Source: Actinophytocola oryzae (lineage in GTDB: Bacteria; Actinomycetota; Actinomycetes; Mycobacteriales; Pseudonocardiaceae). From it: a stretch of DNA of 64,000 bases. The stretch covers positions 744,001 to 808,000 of the forward strand of contig NZ_SOCP01000001.1 in NCBI RefSeq assembly GCF_004364325.1, read 5' to 3'. The notes beneath the pieces were generated by a model. That model made no database searches and was not told the DNA's origin. It saw only the letters and a list, made by a program, of their open reading frames with translations. Below, piece after piece: positions 43,115 to 52,159 of the stretch; positions within the stretch are counted from its first letter, which is position 1, and the number at the start of each line of letters is the position of its first letter. A program made the position numbers and the translations under genes.

Positions 43115-44386
43115 TTGCCGGGGGACGACCACGCACGCGACGACCGCGTCACCTACGCGGACATCTTCGCCGAGCGTGAGTTCCGGGCGCTGTTCACCAG
43201 TCGCACGCTCTCCACCATCGGCGACTACATCGCGCGTGCCGCGCTGGTCATCGCGGTCTTCGCCGAGACGAAGTCCACGGCACTCATGGGCATCACCTTC
43301 GCACTGACCACGCTGCCGGACCTGATCGGCGGCCCGGTGCTGGCCGGTCTGGCCGACCGGTACCCCCGCCGCGTGGTCATGGTGGTCACCGACGTCGGGC
43401 GGGCGCTTCTCTTGCTGGTCATGGCGATCCCGGGGATGCCGCTGCTCGCGTTGTGGGTCCTGCTCTTCGTCGTGCGGCTGGTGGACGCGCCGTTCAACAG
43501 CGCCTACATCTCCACCATGTCCGTGGTGCTGCCCGGAAGGCGGCTCGTGAAGGGGACCGCGGTCACGCAGCTGGTCAACCACGTCGCCTACACCGTCGGT
43601 TACGCGGCAGGCGGCGTGATCGTCGGGCTCACCGGTCTGTCCGTGGTGCTGGTGTTCAACGCCGCGACCTTCGCCCTGTCCGCACTCGCGATCCTGCTCG
43701 GGGTGCTGGCCCGTCCGGCGACCGCACACGCCGACTCCGCGCCGACCTGGCTCGGCTCCACCCGCGCCGCGTTCCGTTACATCACCGCGCATCCGCGGCT
43801 GTGGCTGATCATGCTGTTCACGTTCCCCATCGCCGCGACGCTCGCGAGTGAGACGCTCGCGGCGCCGTACTCGGTCCAGATCGGCCACGGGTCCGCCGTC
43901 GGCGGACTGCTGATGGGTTCCGGTCCCGCGGGCATCGTCATCGGGCTGTGGCTGCTCCCCATGGTCATCCCGGACCAGCGCACCAAGCACGTCGTGCTCC
44001 TGTCGATCACCTGCTGTGCACCGCTGGCGCTGTTCGTCCTGGTGCCCGGTGTGCTGGCCGCCAGCCTGCTGGTCGTGGCCTCCGGGATCGCCCTGTACTT
44101 CTGGATCCCGCTCGCCGCCGAGTTCACCCAGGCCGTGCCGGACGAGATGCGCGGACAGGCGGTGGGACTGCTCACCATGACGATGCGCGTCACGCAGGGC
44201 ATCGCCATCCTGATCTTCGGGCTCGCCGCCCAGAACGCGTTGTCCTCCACGGTGATCTCGACCTCCGGGGTCATCGGCACCGCGATGGTGGTCGTCCTGT
44301 CCGTGGCCTGGGTTCGCGCGAGCAAGTCCTCGCCGATCGCGGTCGCACCGCGTACTATTCCGCCTCGCGGCGACACGGTTCAGTAA
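43115..44386 (+). CDS. MFS exporter
   Basis: A 423-residue 12-helix transporter of the MFS_3/enterobactin-exporter-like type, with LADRYPRRVVMVVTD as the motif A loop and TRTLSTIGDYI-like N-terminal sequence (SRTLSTIGDYIARAA). The TTG start at 43115 is set by GGGAGG eight bases upstream, and it follows the SagB stop by 18 bases. Most likely it exports the product of the peptide/SagB pathway or gives self-resistance. Confidence 0.85.
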   Translation: MPGDDHARDDRVTYADIFAEREFRALFTSRTLSTIGDYIARAALVIAVFAETKSTALMGITFALTTLPDLIGGPVLAGLADRYPRRVVMVVTDVGRALLLLVMAIPGMPLLALWVLLFVVRLVDAPFNSAYISTMSVVLPGRRLVKGTAVTQLVNHVAYTVGYAAGGVIVGLTGLSVVLVFNAATFALSALAILLGVLARPATAHADSAPTWLGSTRAAFRYITAHPRLWLIMLFTFPIAATLASETLAAPYSVQIGHGSAVGGLLMGSGPAGIVIGLWLLPMVIPDQRTKHVVLLSITCCAPLALFVLVPGVLAASLLVVASGIALYFWIPLAAEFTQAVPDEMRGQAVGLLTMTMRVTQGIAILIFGLAAQNALSSTVISTSGVIGTAMVVVLSVAWVRASKSSPIAVAPRTIPPRGDTVQ

Positions 44387-44472
44387 CGCCGCCCCCATCA
44401 CCTGTGGCGACCGGCGGGTCGCTGTCCGTCGTGTGTCCGTGAACTGTCCGCGCCCATAAAGAACCTAGGAAC

Positions 44473-45654
44473 ATGGGCACAGGGGGAACAGGGGGAACCA
44501 GCCACGTCCACGACCTGATCGCGGCTCTCGCCGTCCTTTTCGGCACCATGGCCTGCGGACTCGTGCTGACGTGGTCGGCAGTGTCGTCTGTCCCGGGGGG
44601 AACGGGGCAGACGGCACTGTCGCTGGTGGTCTGCGGACTCGCACAGGCGGAACTGGCGCGCCGCCACGCGTCCCGCGCCACCCGGCAGGTGGACACTCCC
44701 GGCGTCCCGACCGTGTCCGTGTGGGTCGTCGGTGCCGCACTGACCCTGCCGCTTCCCCTGGTGCTGGTCGTGTCGTCGGTCCTGCACACGCACGACCTGG
44801 TCCGGGGACCCCGCGGCGGCGCTCACCTCCGGCGCGTGGTGGCAGGCACGGTCGGCGCGACGCTCGCGTGGTCGGTCTCGTCTGGCGGCGTACTCGGGGC
44901 GGTGCTCGGCGGACTGCTCTACCTCGTCGTCACGGACGGCCCCGCACTGGTACGCGCCACCCGTTCGCTACTGCGCCGGGAAAGCCACCGCGCGGTGGGC
45001 GATGCGGTGGCCTGCGCGGCACTCGGGGTGCTGCTGGGCCTGTTCGCACACGTCTCGCCGCTCGCGATCCTGTTCGTACTGGCCCCGGTGGCCCACCTGA
45101 ACCAGGCCGCACGCGGTCGCGCACTGCGTTACGTCGCCGCGCACGACCCGAAGACCAGGCTGTGGAACCACTCGGCGTGGCAGGCACTGAGCAGCGCCGC
45201 GCTCGCGAGCCCCCGCACCCGGGCGCGCTCGGCCGTGCTCATGGTCGACCTCGACCACTTCAAGCGCCTCAACGACACCCACGGCCACCACGCGGGCGAC
45301 GACGTGCTCACCAGCGTCGCGCACGTGCTGCGGACCTCCACGCGCCGCAACGACATCGTCGCGCGCTTCGGCGGCGAGGAGTTCAGCATCCTGCTCCCCG
45401 GCGTCACCGAGCAGGAGGCGTGCCAGGTGGCCGAACGCATCCGCGACCAGATAGCCGCGCTGACCGTGATCACCACGAACCTCCACGGCCGCCCGACGAC
45501 GATCAGCGACGTCACCGCCTCCATCGGCGTCGCGACGACCGACCGCGCCGACACCAGCGTCGACGACCTCCTGGTGAACGCCGACCGCTGGCTCTACCAG
45601 GCCAAGGAACGCGGCCGCAACCGCGTCTGCGGGCCCGTGCTCGCCGCGGCCTGA
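44473..45654 (+). CDS. Membrane diguanylate cyclase (GGDEF)
   Basis: A 393-residue protein with about six N-terminal membrane segments (residues 1-215) and a C-terminal GGDEF domain (about 225-388). The active site reads FGGEEF, and the inhibitory I-site RRND lies five residues before it. VDLDHFKRLNDTHGH is intact, so it should make cyclic di-GMP from two GTP and be product-inhibited. It lies 14 bases before a close paralogue. Confidence 0.9.
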   Translation: MGTGGTGGTSHVHDLIAALAVLFGTMACGLVLTWSAVSSVPGGTGQTALSLVVCGLAQAELARRHASRATRQVDTPGVPTVSVWVVGAALTLPLPLVLVVSSVLHTHDLVRGPRGGAHLRRVVAGTVGATLAWSVSSGGVLGAVLGGLLYLVVTDGPALVRATRSLLRRESHRAVGDAVACAALGVLLGLFAHVSPLAILFVLAPVAHLNQAARGRALRYVAAHDPKTRLWNHSAWQALSSAALASPRTRARSAVLMVDLDHFKRLNDTHGHHAGDDVLTSVAHVLRTSTRRNDIVARFGGEEFSILLPGVTEQEACQVAERIRDQIAALTVITTNLHGRPTTISDVTASIGVATTDRADTSVDDLLVNADRWLYQAKERGRNRVCGPVLAAA

Positions 45655-45668
45655 GGCCGGAGATCGGG

Positions 45669-46895
45669 ATGGACCACCCCCCGGTATGGGTTCGCGCGGG
45701 GCTGCTGCTGCCGCTGGCCGGTGCCATGGCGTTCGCGGGTGCCGCCCGGATCGTGCCGACCACGTCGGCGGACTGGGCACTGGCGGGGGCGATCCTCGTG
45801 GCGGCGATCGTCCAGTCGGAGATCACGCGGCGCCTGCACGCGGGTCGTCGGGAGCAGGAACCCCACAGCGTGGCGGCCATGATCTCGGCGTGGTCGCTGG
45901 CGGCGGCCGTCGCGGTGCAGCTCACGCTGGCGATCGCGTTGACGCTCGTGCTGTACACACACCACTGCCTGCGCCGGGGACACGACAGGCCGGGCGCCTT
46001 CGACACGTTCGCGGGCCACGCGGGTATCGCCGCCTGTGCGGTGGTGGCGGCCCACTTCGCCGCGTCGTTCGGCGCGTGGACCACGTGGACCCCGAGGGCG
46101 GACACCCTCGGGGTGCTGGCGGTCGCGGCGGCGGGGGCGGCGTACCTCCTGGTCGACCACGCACCCGGTTTCCTGCGTCACCGCAGGGCTTTCGCCGCCC
46201 GGGCCGCGGAGCTGGGCCTCGAGGCGGCGCTGCTGGCGACGGGTGCGGTCGTCGGCGCACTGGCCCCCGGCGGGGTGGTCGTCGTGCTGGCGGCGGTGCC
46301 CGTGGTCGTGATGCTGCACAACGCCGCGCTCACCGAGCAACTGGAGGACGAGGCCGCCACGGACACGAAGACCGGGCTGGCCACCGCGGCGTCGTGGCAG
46401 GCAGGCGCGGAACGCGCCTTCGCGGCGGCGGCGCGGGACGGTCGTCCGGTCGGCGTGCTGATGGTGGACCTCGACTATTTCAAGCGCCTCAACGACACCC
46501 ACGGCCACTACGCGGGCGACGAGTTCCTCGCGGCGGTGGGGGACTGCCTGCGTTCGCAGCTACGGGCCGACGACCTGGCGGGCCGCTTCGGCGGCGAGGA
46601 GTTCACGGTGCTCCTGCCCGACACGGACATCGTCGCCACCATGACCGCGGCGGAACGCATCCGCGCCGCGATCTCGAAGCTGCACGTCACCACCACCGAC
46701 AACCACGGCCGCCTCGTCGTGATCACCGGCGTCACCGTGTCGATCGGCGCCGCGACCCACCCCCACCACGGCGCCACGGCCCGCGACTGCCTCCGCGTCG
46801 CCGACAGCAACCTCTACCAGGCCAAGCGACAGGGCCGGAACACCGTCGTCGGCGTGGGCACGGAGAACGTCGCACCCTTCCGGCAGCCACGCTGA
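45669..46895 (+). CDS. Membrane diguanylate cyclase (GGDEF), tandem paralogue
   Basis: A 408-residue protein with the same layout as the preceding gene: N-terminal membrane region, then a GGDEF domain with FGGEEF, I-site RADD and VDLDYFKRLNDTHGHYAG. The two catalytic domains are clearly related and the membrane regions have diverged, indicating a duplication with different sensory inputs. No EAL or HD-GYP phosphodiesterase gene is nearby. It converges on the TetR gene with a 10-base gap. Confidence 0.9.
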   Translation: MDHPPVWVRAGLLLPLAGAMAFAGAARIVPTTSADWALAGAILVAAIVQSEITRRLHAGRREQEPHSVAAMISAWSLAAAVAVQLTLAIALTLVLYTHHCLRRGHDRPGAFDTFAGHAGIAACAVVAAHFAASFGAWTTWTPRADTLGVLAVAAAGAAYLLVDHAPGFLRHRRAFAARAAELGLEAALLATGAVVGALAPGGVVVVLAAVPVVVMLHNAALTEQLEDEAATDTKTGLATAASWQAGAERAFAAAARDGRPVGVLMVDLDYFKRLNDTHGHYAGDEFLAAVGDCLRSQLRADDLAGRFGGEEFTVLLPDTDIVATMTAAERIRAAISKLHVTTTDNHGRLVVITGVTVSIGAATHPHHGATARDCLRVADSNLYQAKRQGRNTVVGVGTENVAPFRQPR

Positions 46896-46905
46896 CCTCC
46901 CGCGG

Positions 46906-47556
46906 TCAGGTCGAGGTCAGCGCCCCGGGCGGGAGGAGTGCGTCGATGACCCGGGCCGCGCGTTCGGGATCGGGGTGCTCGCCGGTGATCAGTCCCAGGT
47001 AGACGTAGGACTCGGCGATGCGGACCAGCACGTACGGCAGGTCGTCGCCGGGCACCGACGGGTTCAGGCGACCGGCCGCGACCTCCTCGCGGACGAGGTC
47101 GTCGACCGAACGGATCAGCCTCGCCTCGAAGTCGGACGCCCTGGTGGTCAGCAGGCGCAGCGCCAGCTCGCCCTCGCGGTCGAGGAAGCGGCGCATCCCG
47201 GGGTTGGCGGTGACGGCACGCACCATGCCGTTCATGACCGCCGCCGCGGGTGACCGACCCGGCACGGCAGGCGGCCCCGCGTGACAGTGGGTCTCCCGCA
47301 GCGCGGCGATGGTGGGGTCGAGCAGCGACCAGAGGATCTCGGTGAGCAGCTGGTCCCGAGACCCCACCCACCGGTACAGCGTGGCCCGGTCCACCTCCAG
47401 GCAGCCGGCCAGCGACCGCATGTCCACACGCGCCCCGGCCACGAACGTCCTGCGCGCCTGCCGGAAGGCGTCGAGCGCGGTCGGCCGCACGGTCGCGGTG
47501 CCCGCGAGCTGTCGCCGCAGCGGCGTGCCGGCCCGTCGCGGCTCCCGGGGGGACAT
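46906..47556 (-). CDS. TetR family transcriptional regulator
   Basis: A 216-residue regulator. The helix-turn-helix is in MRSLAGCLEVDRATLYRWVGSR, split as MRSLAGCLEVD and RATLYRWVGSR; the C-terminal domain contains GELALRLLTTRASDFEARLI. The start ATG 47556 has GGGAGGG upstream. It is divergent from a carboxylesterase gene, and the palindrome GACACGTGTC between them is its likely operator, so the ester substrate or product is probably the inducer. Confidence 0.85.
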   Translation of the reverse strand: MSPREPRRAGTPLRRQLAGTATVRPTALDAFRQARRTFVAGARVDMRSLAGCLEVDRATLYRWVGSRDQLLTEILWSLLDPTIAALRETHCHAGPPAVPGRSPAAAVMNGMVRAVTANPGMRRFLDREGELALRLLTTRASDFEARLIRSVDDLVREEVAAGRLNPSVPGDDLPYVLVRIAESYVYLGLITGEHPDPERAARVIDALLPPGALTST

Positions 47557-47569
47557 CCGAACCCTCCCT

Positions 47570-47599
47570 TGACACGTGTCGGCTGCCGACGGACAGTAT
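47570..47599 (+). promoter_or_regulatory. Esterase promoter with palindromic operator
   Basis: TTGACA (47570-47575), an 18-base spacer and CAGTAT (47594-47599). The palindrome GACACGTGTC (47571-47580) overlaps the -35 box and also lies just upstream of the divergent TetR start. Confidence 0.55.
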
Positions 47600-47635
47600 G
47601 CGACAGGTCAGGGGAACGTTGCAACGGAGCCACAC

Positions 47636-49135
47636 ATGAGCGAAATGCGCAGTCCGGTCGTCCGGCTCGACGACGGAGTCGTTCGCGGGAAGGCCGAGGC
47701 CGGGACCTACGCGTTTCTCGGCATCCCCTACGCCGCGCCCCCCTTCGGCCCCGACCGCATGCGCCCGCCGCAGCCGGTGACACCGTGGGACGGCGAGCGG
47801 GACGCGACGGCGTTCGGGCCCACGGTCCCCAAGGGCGACTACCCGCCGCAGTACGCCCCGCTCTTCCCCGAGGTCGTCATCGGGGGCGAGGACTGCCTCA
47901 ACCTCAACGTGTGGACACCCGACCCCGGCGCGGCCGGTCTCCCGGTACTCGTGTGGATCCACGGCGGCTCGTTCATGAACGGCTCCTCGTCGGTCGCCGA
48001 GTACGACGGCACCGCCTTCGCCCGCGACGGCGTGGTCTGCGTGAGCGTCAACTACCGGCTCTCCGCCGAGGGCTTCCTGTTCCTCGACGACGGCACCGCC
48101 AACCTCGGCCTCCTCGATCAGGTCGCCGCCCTGCGGTGGGTGCGGGACAACATCTCCGCGTTCGGCGGCGATCCGTCGCGGGTCACCGTCGCGGGCGAGT
48201 CCGCCGGGGCGATGAGCGTGACGTCGCTGCTGTCGATGCCGCTGGCGGAGGGCCTGTTCGCGCAGGCCATCGCGCAGAGCGGCGCGGGCGCCCACGCACT
48301 GACCAGGGAGGAGGGCCGTACCGTCGGCGGCTACCTCGCCGACGCGCTCGGCGTCGCGCCGGATCGTGAGGCGATCCGGTCCGTGCCGCTGGACAAGCTC
48401 GTCCGGGTGGCCTCCGACCTGGTGGTCGAGGTGCAGACCGCGCCGGACCCGGCCAGGTGGGGACGGCTCGCGCTGAGCCTGCTCCCGTTCGCGCCGACCG
48501 CCGACGGCTCGGTCCTGCCCGCCCCGCCGGTCGACGCCATCGCGGCGGGCCAGGGGGCCGGGGTGCCGCTCCTGATCGGCACGAACCTGGGCGAGGCGCG
48601 GCTGTTCCTGGTCGCACCGGGCGTCATCGACTTCATCGACGAGCCGACACTGGCCGCGGCGGCGGGCGGGTACGGGCTCACCGAGGACGGTCTGTCCGTC
48701 TACCGGGCGAACCGGCCGGGCGCGAGCGCGGGCGACGTCATGTCCGCGGTGGTCTCCGACTGGTTCTTCCGGGTCCCGGCGATCCGGGTGGCCGAGGCCA
48801 GGAACGCCTCGGGCGCGGCGGCCACCTGGATGTACCGGTTCGACTGGCCCGAGCCCGGCGCCAACAACGGGCTCGGCGCCTGTCACGGGGTCGAGATCCC
48901 GTTCGTCTTCGACACCATCGCGCAGGCCGGGCTGCGGCCACGCCTCGGCGACGCGCCGTCCCGGACCGTCGCCGACCGGGTCCACCGGGTCTGGGTCGAC
49001 TTCGTCACCCGAGGCGAGCCGGGTTGGGCGCCCTACGACACCGCGGCCCGCACCACCGGCCTGCTGGCGGAGGAGGTCAGCGCCGTCGACGACCCGGCAG
49101 GCGACGAACGCGTGCTCTGGGAGGGCATCCGCTGA
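47636..49135 (+). CDS. Type B carboxylesterase
   Basis: A 499-residue esterase of the PnbA/cholinesterase-like family. The oxyanion loop is VWIHGGSFMNGS, the nucleophile Ser lies in VAGESAGAMS, the acid Glu in GTNLGEARLF and the His in GACHGVEIPF. EDCLNLNVWTP is the family signature. No signal peptide is seen, so it acts in the cytoplasm. ATG 47636 is chosen for GGAG upstream and the correct N-terminal distance. Confidence 0.88.
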   Translation: MSEMRSPVVRLDDGVVRGKAEAGTYAFLGIPYAAPPFGPDRMRPPQPVTPWDGERDATAFGPTVPKGDYPPQYAPLFPEVVIGGEDCLNLNVWTPDPGAAGLPVLVWIHGGSFMNGSSSVAEYDGTAFARDGVVCVSVNYRLSAEGFLFLDDGTANLGLLDQVAALRWVRDNISAFGGDPSRVTVAGESAGAMSVTSLLSMPLAEGLFAQAIAQSGAGAHALTREEGRTVGGYLADALGVAPDREAIRSVPLDKLVRVASDLVVEVQTAPDPARWGRLALSLLPFAPTADGSVLPAPPVDAIAAGQGAGVPLLIGTNLGEARLFLVAPGVIDFIDEPTLAAAAGGYGLTEDGLSVYRANRPGASAGDVMSAVVSDWFFRVPAIRVAEARNASGAAATWMYRFDWPEPGANNGLGACHGVEIPFVFDTIAQAGLRPRLGDAPSRTVADRVHRVWVDFVTRGEPGWAPYDTAARTTGLLAEEVSAVDDPAGDERVLWEGIR

Positions 49136-49150
49136 CGCCTCGGGGTGCGG

Positions 49151-49774
49151 TCAGCCGGGGTCGGACGGCAGGAGGACGACCTGCCCGCTGGCCGAACGTC
49201 CGGTGAGCACGAAGTGCGGGGCTCCGCCCGTGCCGACCAGACCGCCCTTGTCCCGCACCTGCGACGGCTTGCCCCTCCTGGTCACGAGACCCTCGACGTC
49301 GACGGTGGCGTCGAGGGGGAAGCGCAGCTTGACCCTCGTCGCCCCGCCGTGGAGCTCGATCCGCACCTCGCGGTGGTCGACGCGGGCGTGACCGAAGTCG
49401 AGGTCGACGGTCCCCGTGCGCGGACGCAGGACGAGTGTCTCCGGCACCTGCCAGTCCCCCCGGCGTCTGATGCCGTGACCGGCCTCCCGGAGCTCCAGCC
49501 TGCTGCCCGGCGGCGGAACCGACCTGGGCTGGTCCGCGTGCGCCAGCCCGGGCAGGTCGAGCAGCAGCGTGTTGAGGTCGCCGCGGGTGCGGGCGGCCAG
49601 TGCCAGGTCGGTCCTGGCGGTGAACTCGGCGAGGTCGATCAGCCCCCGGCCGGTCGCCGAGGTCAGCAGCGCCACGACGTGTTCCCGTTCGGCGTCGGAG
49701 ACGCGCAGGTTCACGCTGTGTTCGGTCGTGTCACCCATGACGGTGAGGATATGGCCCGGCACGAGGTACGCCAT
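49151..49774 (-). CDS. DUF1707 (SHOCT-like) domain protein
   Basis: A 207-residue protein. The DUF1707 domain (LRVSDAEREHVVALLTSATG followed by GLIDLAEFTART) is near the N-terminus and a beta-rich C-terminal half follows. The start at 49774 has AGGAG upstream; ATG 49738 would begin closer to the domain. The family is common in actinomycetes and is thought to mediate membrane or protein interactions; no enzymatic role is known. Confidence 0.8.
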   Translation of the reverse strand: MAYLVPGHILTVMGDTTEHSVNLRVSDAEREHVVALLTSATGRGLIDLAEFTARTDLALAARTRGDLNTLLLDLPGLAHADQPRSVPPPGSRLELREAGHGIRRRGDWQVPETLVLRPRTGTVDLDFGHARVDHREVRIELHGGATRVKLRFPLDATVDVEGLVTRRGKPSQVRDKGGLVGTGGAPHFVLTGRSASGQVVLLPSDPG

Positions 49775-50100
49775 CAGGGAAATCTCCTGATCCAGGGTAG
49801 GGGTCGCCGGGGGCGTTCGGCGGGGTCCACCGTGATCGACTCCCCGATCAGATGATCATGGTCCACGTTCGGCTCACCGTAGGACCGCCCTTCGGTGGAA
49901 ACACCCACTTTGAGTAGCACGAATTCCCTCGAAAATGGTGTACCCAAAAGAGATCTTGTTTGGCCGGAGTAGATTGGTATGTTGGTGTCCGGCCTGGCCG
50001 ACCAGTGAAAACAATCCCCGCCGCGCGCATTACGGAGCCTTTCCGAGCCGACCACGCGAGCGGGGATTCCCAATGTGTGTTAAGAGAGGAAATCCCACCT
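49775..50100. other. Intergenic region before the 2-methylisoborneol operon
   Basis: A 326-base region without a supported gene. It is richer in A and T than its neighbours. A possible promoter is TTGTTT (49956-49961), 16 bases, TATGTT (49978-49983), giving a long leader of about 110 bases before GTG 50101. No cyclic-nucleotide-binding regulator gene is found here. Confidence 0.5.
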
Positions 50101-50961
50101 GTGACCACGACCCGATCGGCTCCCAGCGAGGTCCTGCGCAACGACTACCAGAAGTCGGTCGCCGCGTACTGGAACAAGGAGAAGGACCCGGTCAACCTGC
50201 GACTCGGGGACGTCGACGGGCTCTACCACCACCACTACGGCATCGGCGAGGTCGACTGGTCCGTGCTGGAGGGGCCTGCGGACACCCGCGAGGAGCGGAT
50301 CATCGCCGAGATGCACCGGCTGGAGACCGCGCAGGCGGAGGTGCTGCTCGACCACCTCGGGAACGTCGGGCCGGACGACCGGCTGCTCGACGCGGGCTGC
50401 GGGCGCGGCGGCAGCAGCATCATGGCGAACGAGCGCTTCGGGTGCTCGGTGGACGGGGTCTCGATCTCGGAGCAGCAGGTCGAGTTCGCCAACAAGGAGG
50501 CGTCCCGGCGCGGCGTGGCGGACAAGGTCAGGTACCACTTCGCGAACATGCTCGACACGGGGTTCGAGACCGGCGCGTACCGCGGTATCTGGAACAACGA
50601 GAGCACGATGTACGTCGATTTGTTCGATTTGTTCGCCGAGCATTCCCGGCAGCTTTCCTTCGGCGGCCGGTACGTCACCATCACCGGTTGCTACAACGAC
50701 GTCACCGGCGGCCGGTCCAAGGCGGTCGCACAGATCGACCAGCACTACACGTGCAACATCCACCCGCGCAGCAAGTACTTCAGCGCAATGACGGCGAACA
50801 ACCTGGTCCCGATCTCGGTCGTCGACCTGACCGCCCAGACCATCCCGTACTGGGAGCTGCGTGAGAAGTCGTCCGTGGCCACCGGCATCGAGGGTCCGTT
50901 CCTGCAGGCCTACCGCGAGGGCAGCTTCCACTACCTGCTCATCGCGGCCGACCGCATCTGA
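50101..50961 (+). CDS. gppmt: Geranyl diphosphate 2-C-methyltransferase
   Basis: A 286-residue SAM-dependent methyltransferase that converts geranyl diphosphate to 2-methylgeranyl diphosphate, the first committed step to 2-methylisoborneol. The family N-terminus is KEKDPVNLRLGDVDGLYHHH, the SAM loop LLDAGCGRGGSS, and the substrate-site region FANMLDTGFETGAY. GTG 50101 is preceded by AGAGGA. The terpene cyclase follows after 29 bases. In described Streptomyces operons the cyclase precedes the methyltransferase and a cyclic-nucleotide-binding gene is first; here the methyltransferase is first. Confidence 0.92.
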   Translation: MTTTRSAPSEVLRNDYQKSVAAYWNKEKDPVNLRLGDVDGLYHHHYGIGEVDWSVLEGPADTREERIIAEMHRLETAQAEVLLDHLGNVGPDDRLLDAGCGRGGSSIMANERFGCSVDGVSISEQQVEFANKEASRRGVADKVRYHFANMLDTGFETGAYRGIWNNESTMYVDLFDLFAEHSRQLSFGGRYVTITGCYNDVTGGRSKAVAQIDQHYTCNIHPRSKYFSAMTANNLVPISVVDLTAQTIPYWELREKSSVATGIEGPFLQAYREGSFHYLLIAADRI

Positions 50962-50990
50962 CCGCTCTCGACCACACCCGGAGGTGAGTG

Positions 50991-52106
50991 ATGACGGAAC
51001 CCCTCGGCGGCCTGGCCAGGCTCCTGGCCGGCCCGACCGGCCTGGGCACATCGGCCACGCGACTCACGGCCAGGCTCACCGCCGTGGCCGAGCCGGACAC
51101 CACGCCACCCGAGGGTGATCCCGCGTACGCGTACCGGGAGTGGGGCGACGGCTCGGCGCCGCCGCTCTACTGCCCGGTCACCGAGCGGATCGACGACGCG
51201 CTCGCCGAGGAGGTCGACCGGCGGCTCGCCCTGTGGGCGGGGGAGTGCGGGTTCGACGACGAGGAGTGCGAGCAGCTGGGCAAGGCCGGGTTCGGCAGGC
51301 TCGTCATGCTCGCGCACCCCGACTGCGCGGACCCGGACCGCCTGCTGATCTCGGCGCGGCTCAACGCCGCGTGGTGGGCCGCCGACGACCTGTACGCGGA
51401 CGACACCTCGCTCGGGGCCGTGCCGGAGAAGCTGCCGCCGCTCCTCGCGCTGGCGATGGCCGCCATGGACCCGCTCCCGCCCGTGGGCGAGTTCAGCCGC
51501 CCCCTCGACGAGACGCTCGCGGGCGACAAGGTGCTCGTCGCCCTGGGCTCGGCCGCCGACTTCCTGCGCGACGGCGGCACGCCCGCCCAGCACCAGCGCG
51601 TCTGCTACTCCACGTTCACCATGTTCGTCAGCTGGACCGCCTACGCGGCATGGCGGCACGCCGGCGAGTACCCACCCGCGTGGGAGTACATCGCGGCCCG
51701 CCAGCACGACAGCTTCTACACGTCGATGACCGTCATCGACGTGCTCGGCGGCTACGAGCTCCCGGCCAACCTGTACTACGAGCCGAGGGTCCGCCGCGCC
51801 GCCATCCAGGCCGGGACGGCGGCCGTCCTCGTCAACGACCTCCACTCGGTGAAGAAGGACCTGGCGGACGCGAACCCGCCGTGCAACATGGTGTCGCTGA
51901 TCGCGGGCGACCGGGACTGCTCGATCGAGGAGGCCACCACGATCACGGTCGACCTCCACAACGAGATCGTCCGCGACTTCCAGGCCGCCCACGACGAGCT
52001 GCGGGCGGTGCCGTCCCCGGAGCTGCAGCGCTTCCTGCACGGTCTGCGTTCCTGGATGGGCGGCGGCTTCGAGTGGCACTCGACCAGTCCGCGCTACCGC
52101 GCCTGA
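50991..52106 (+). CDS. 2-methylisoborneol synthase
   Basis: A 371-residue class I terpene cyclase. The aspartate-rich metal motif is WWAADDLYADD, the second metal triad NDLHSVKKDLAD (N, S and D/E positions), and the C-terminal region FEWHSTSPRY. A Pro-rich variable N-terminus is short here compared with Streptomyces enzymes. It cyclises 2-methylgeranyl diphosphate to the earthy volatile 2-methylisoborneol. The ribosome binding site GGAGGTGA is near ideal. A hairpin terminator follows. Confidence 0.92.
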   Translation: MTEPLGGLARLLAGPTGLGTSATRLTARLTAVAEPDTTPPEGDPAYAYREWGDGSAPPLYCPVTERIDDALAEEVDRRLALWAGECGFDDEECEQLGKAGFGRLVMLAHPDCADPDRLLISARLNAAWWAADDLYADDTSLGAVPEKLPPLLALAMAAMDPLPPVGEFSRPLDETLAGDKVLVALGSAADFLRDGGTPAQHQRVCYSTFTMFVSWTAYAAWRHAGEYPPAWEYIAARQHDSFYTSMTVIDVLGGYELPANLYYEPRVRRAAIQAGTAAVLVNDLHSVKKDLADANPPCNMVSLIAGDRDCSIEEATTITVDLHNEIVRDFQAAHDELRAVPSPELQRFLHGLRSWMGGGFEWHSTSPRYRA

Positions 52107-52127
52107 TCTCGTCGAGAGCGACGTACC

Positions 52128-52154
52128 GGCGGCCGAACACACGGTTCGGCCGCC
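52128..52154 (+). terminator. Hairpin terminator of the 2-methylisoborneol operon
   Basis: A perfect 10-base-pair stem (GGCGGCCGAA with TTCGGCCGCC) and seven-base loop, 21 bases after the cyclase stop. Confidence 0.65.
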
Positions 52155-52159
52155 ACGAC

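Noticed and set aside
49774..50141. Short minus-strand open frames before the methyltransferase
   Set aside because: No ribosome binding site, no family, and located in the A/T-richer promoter region.
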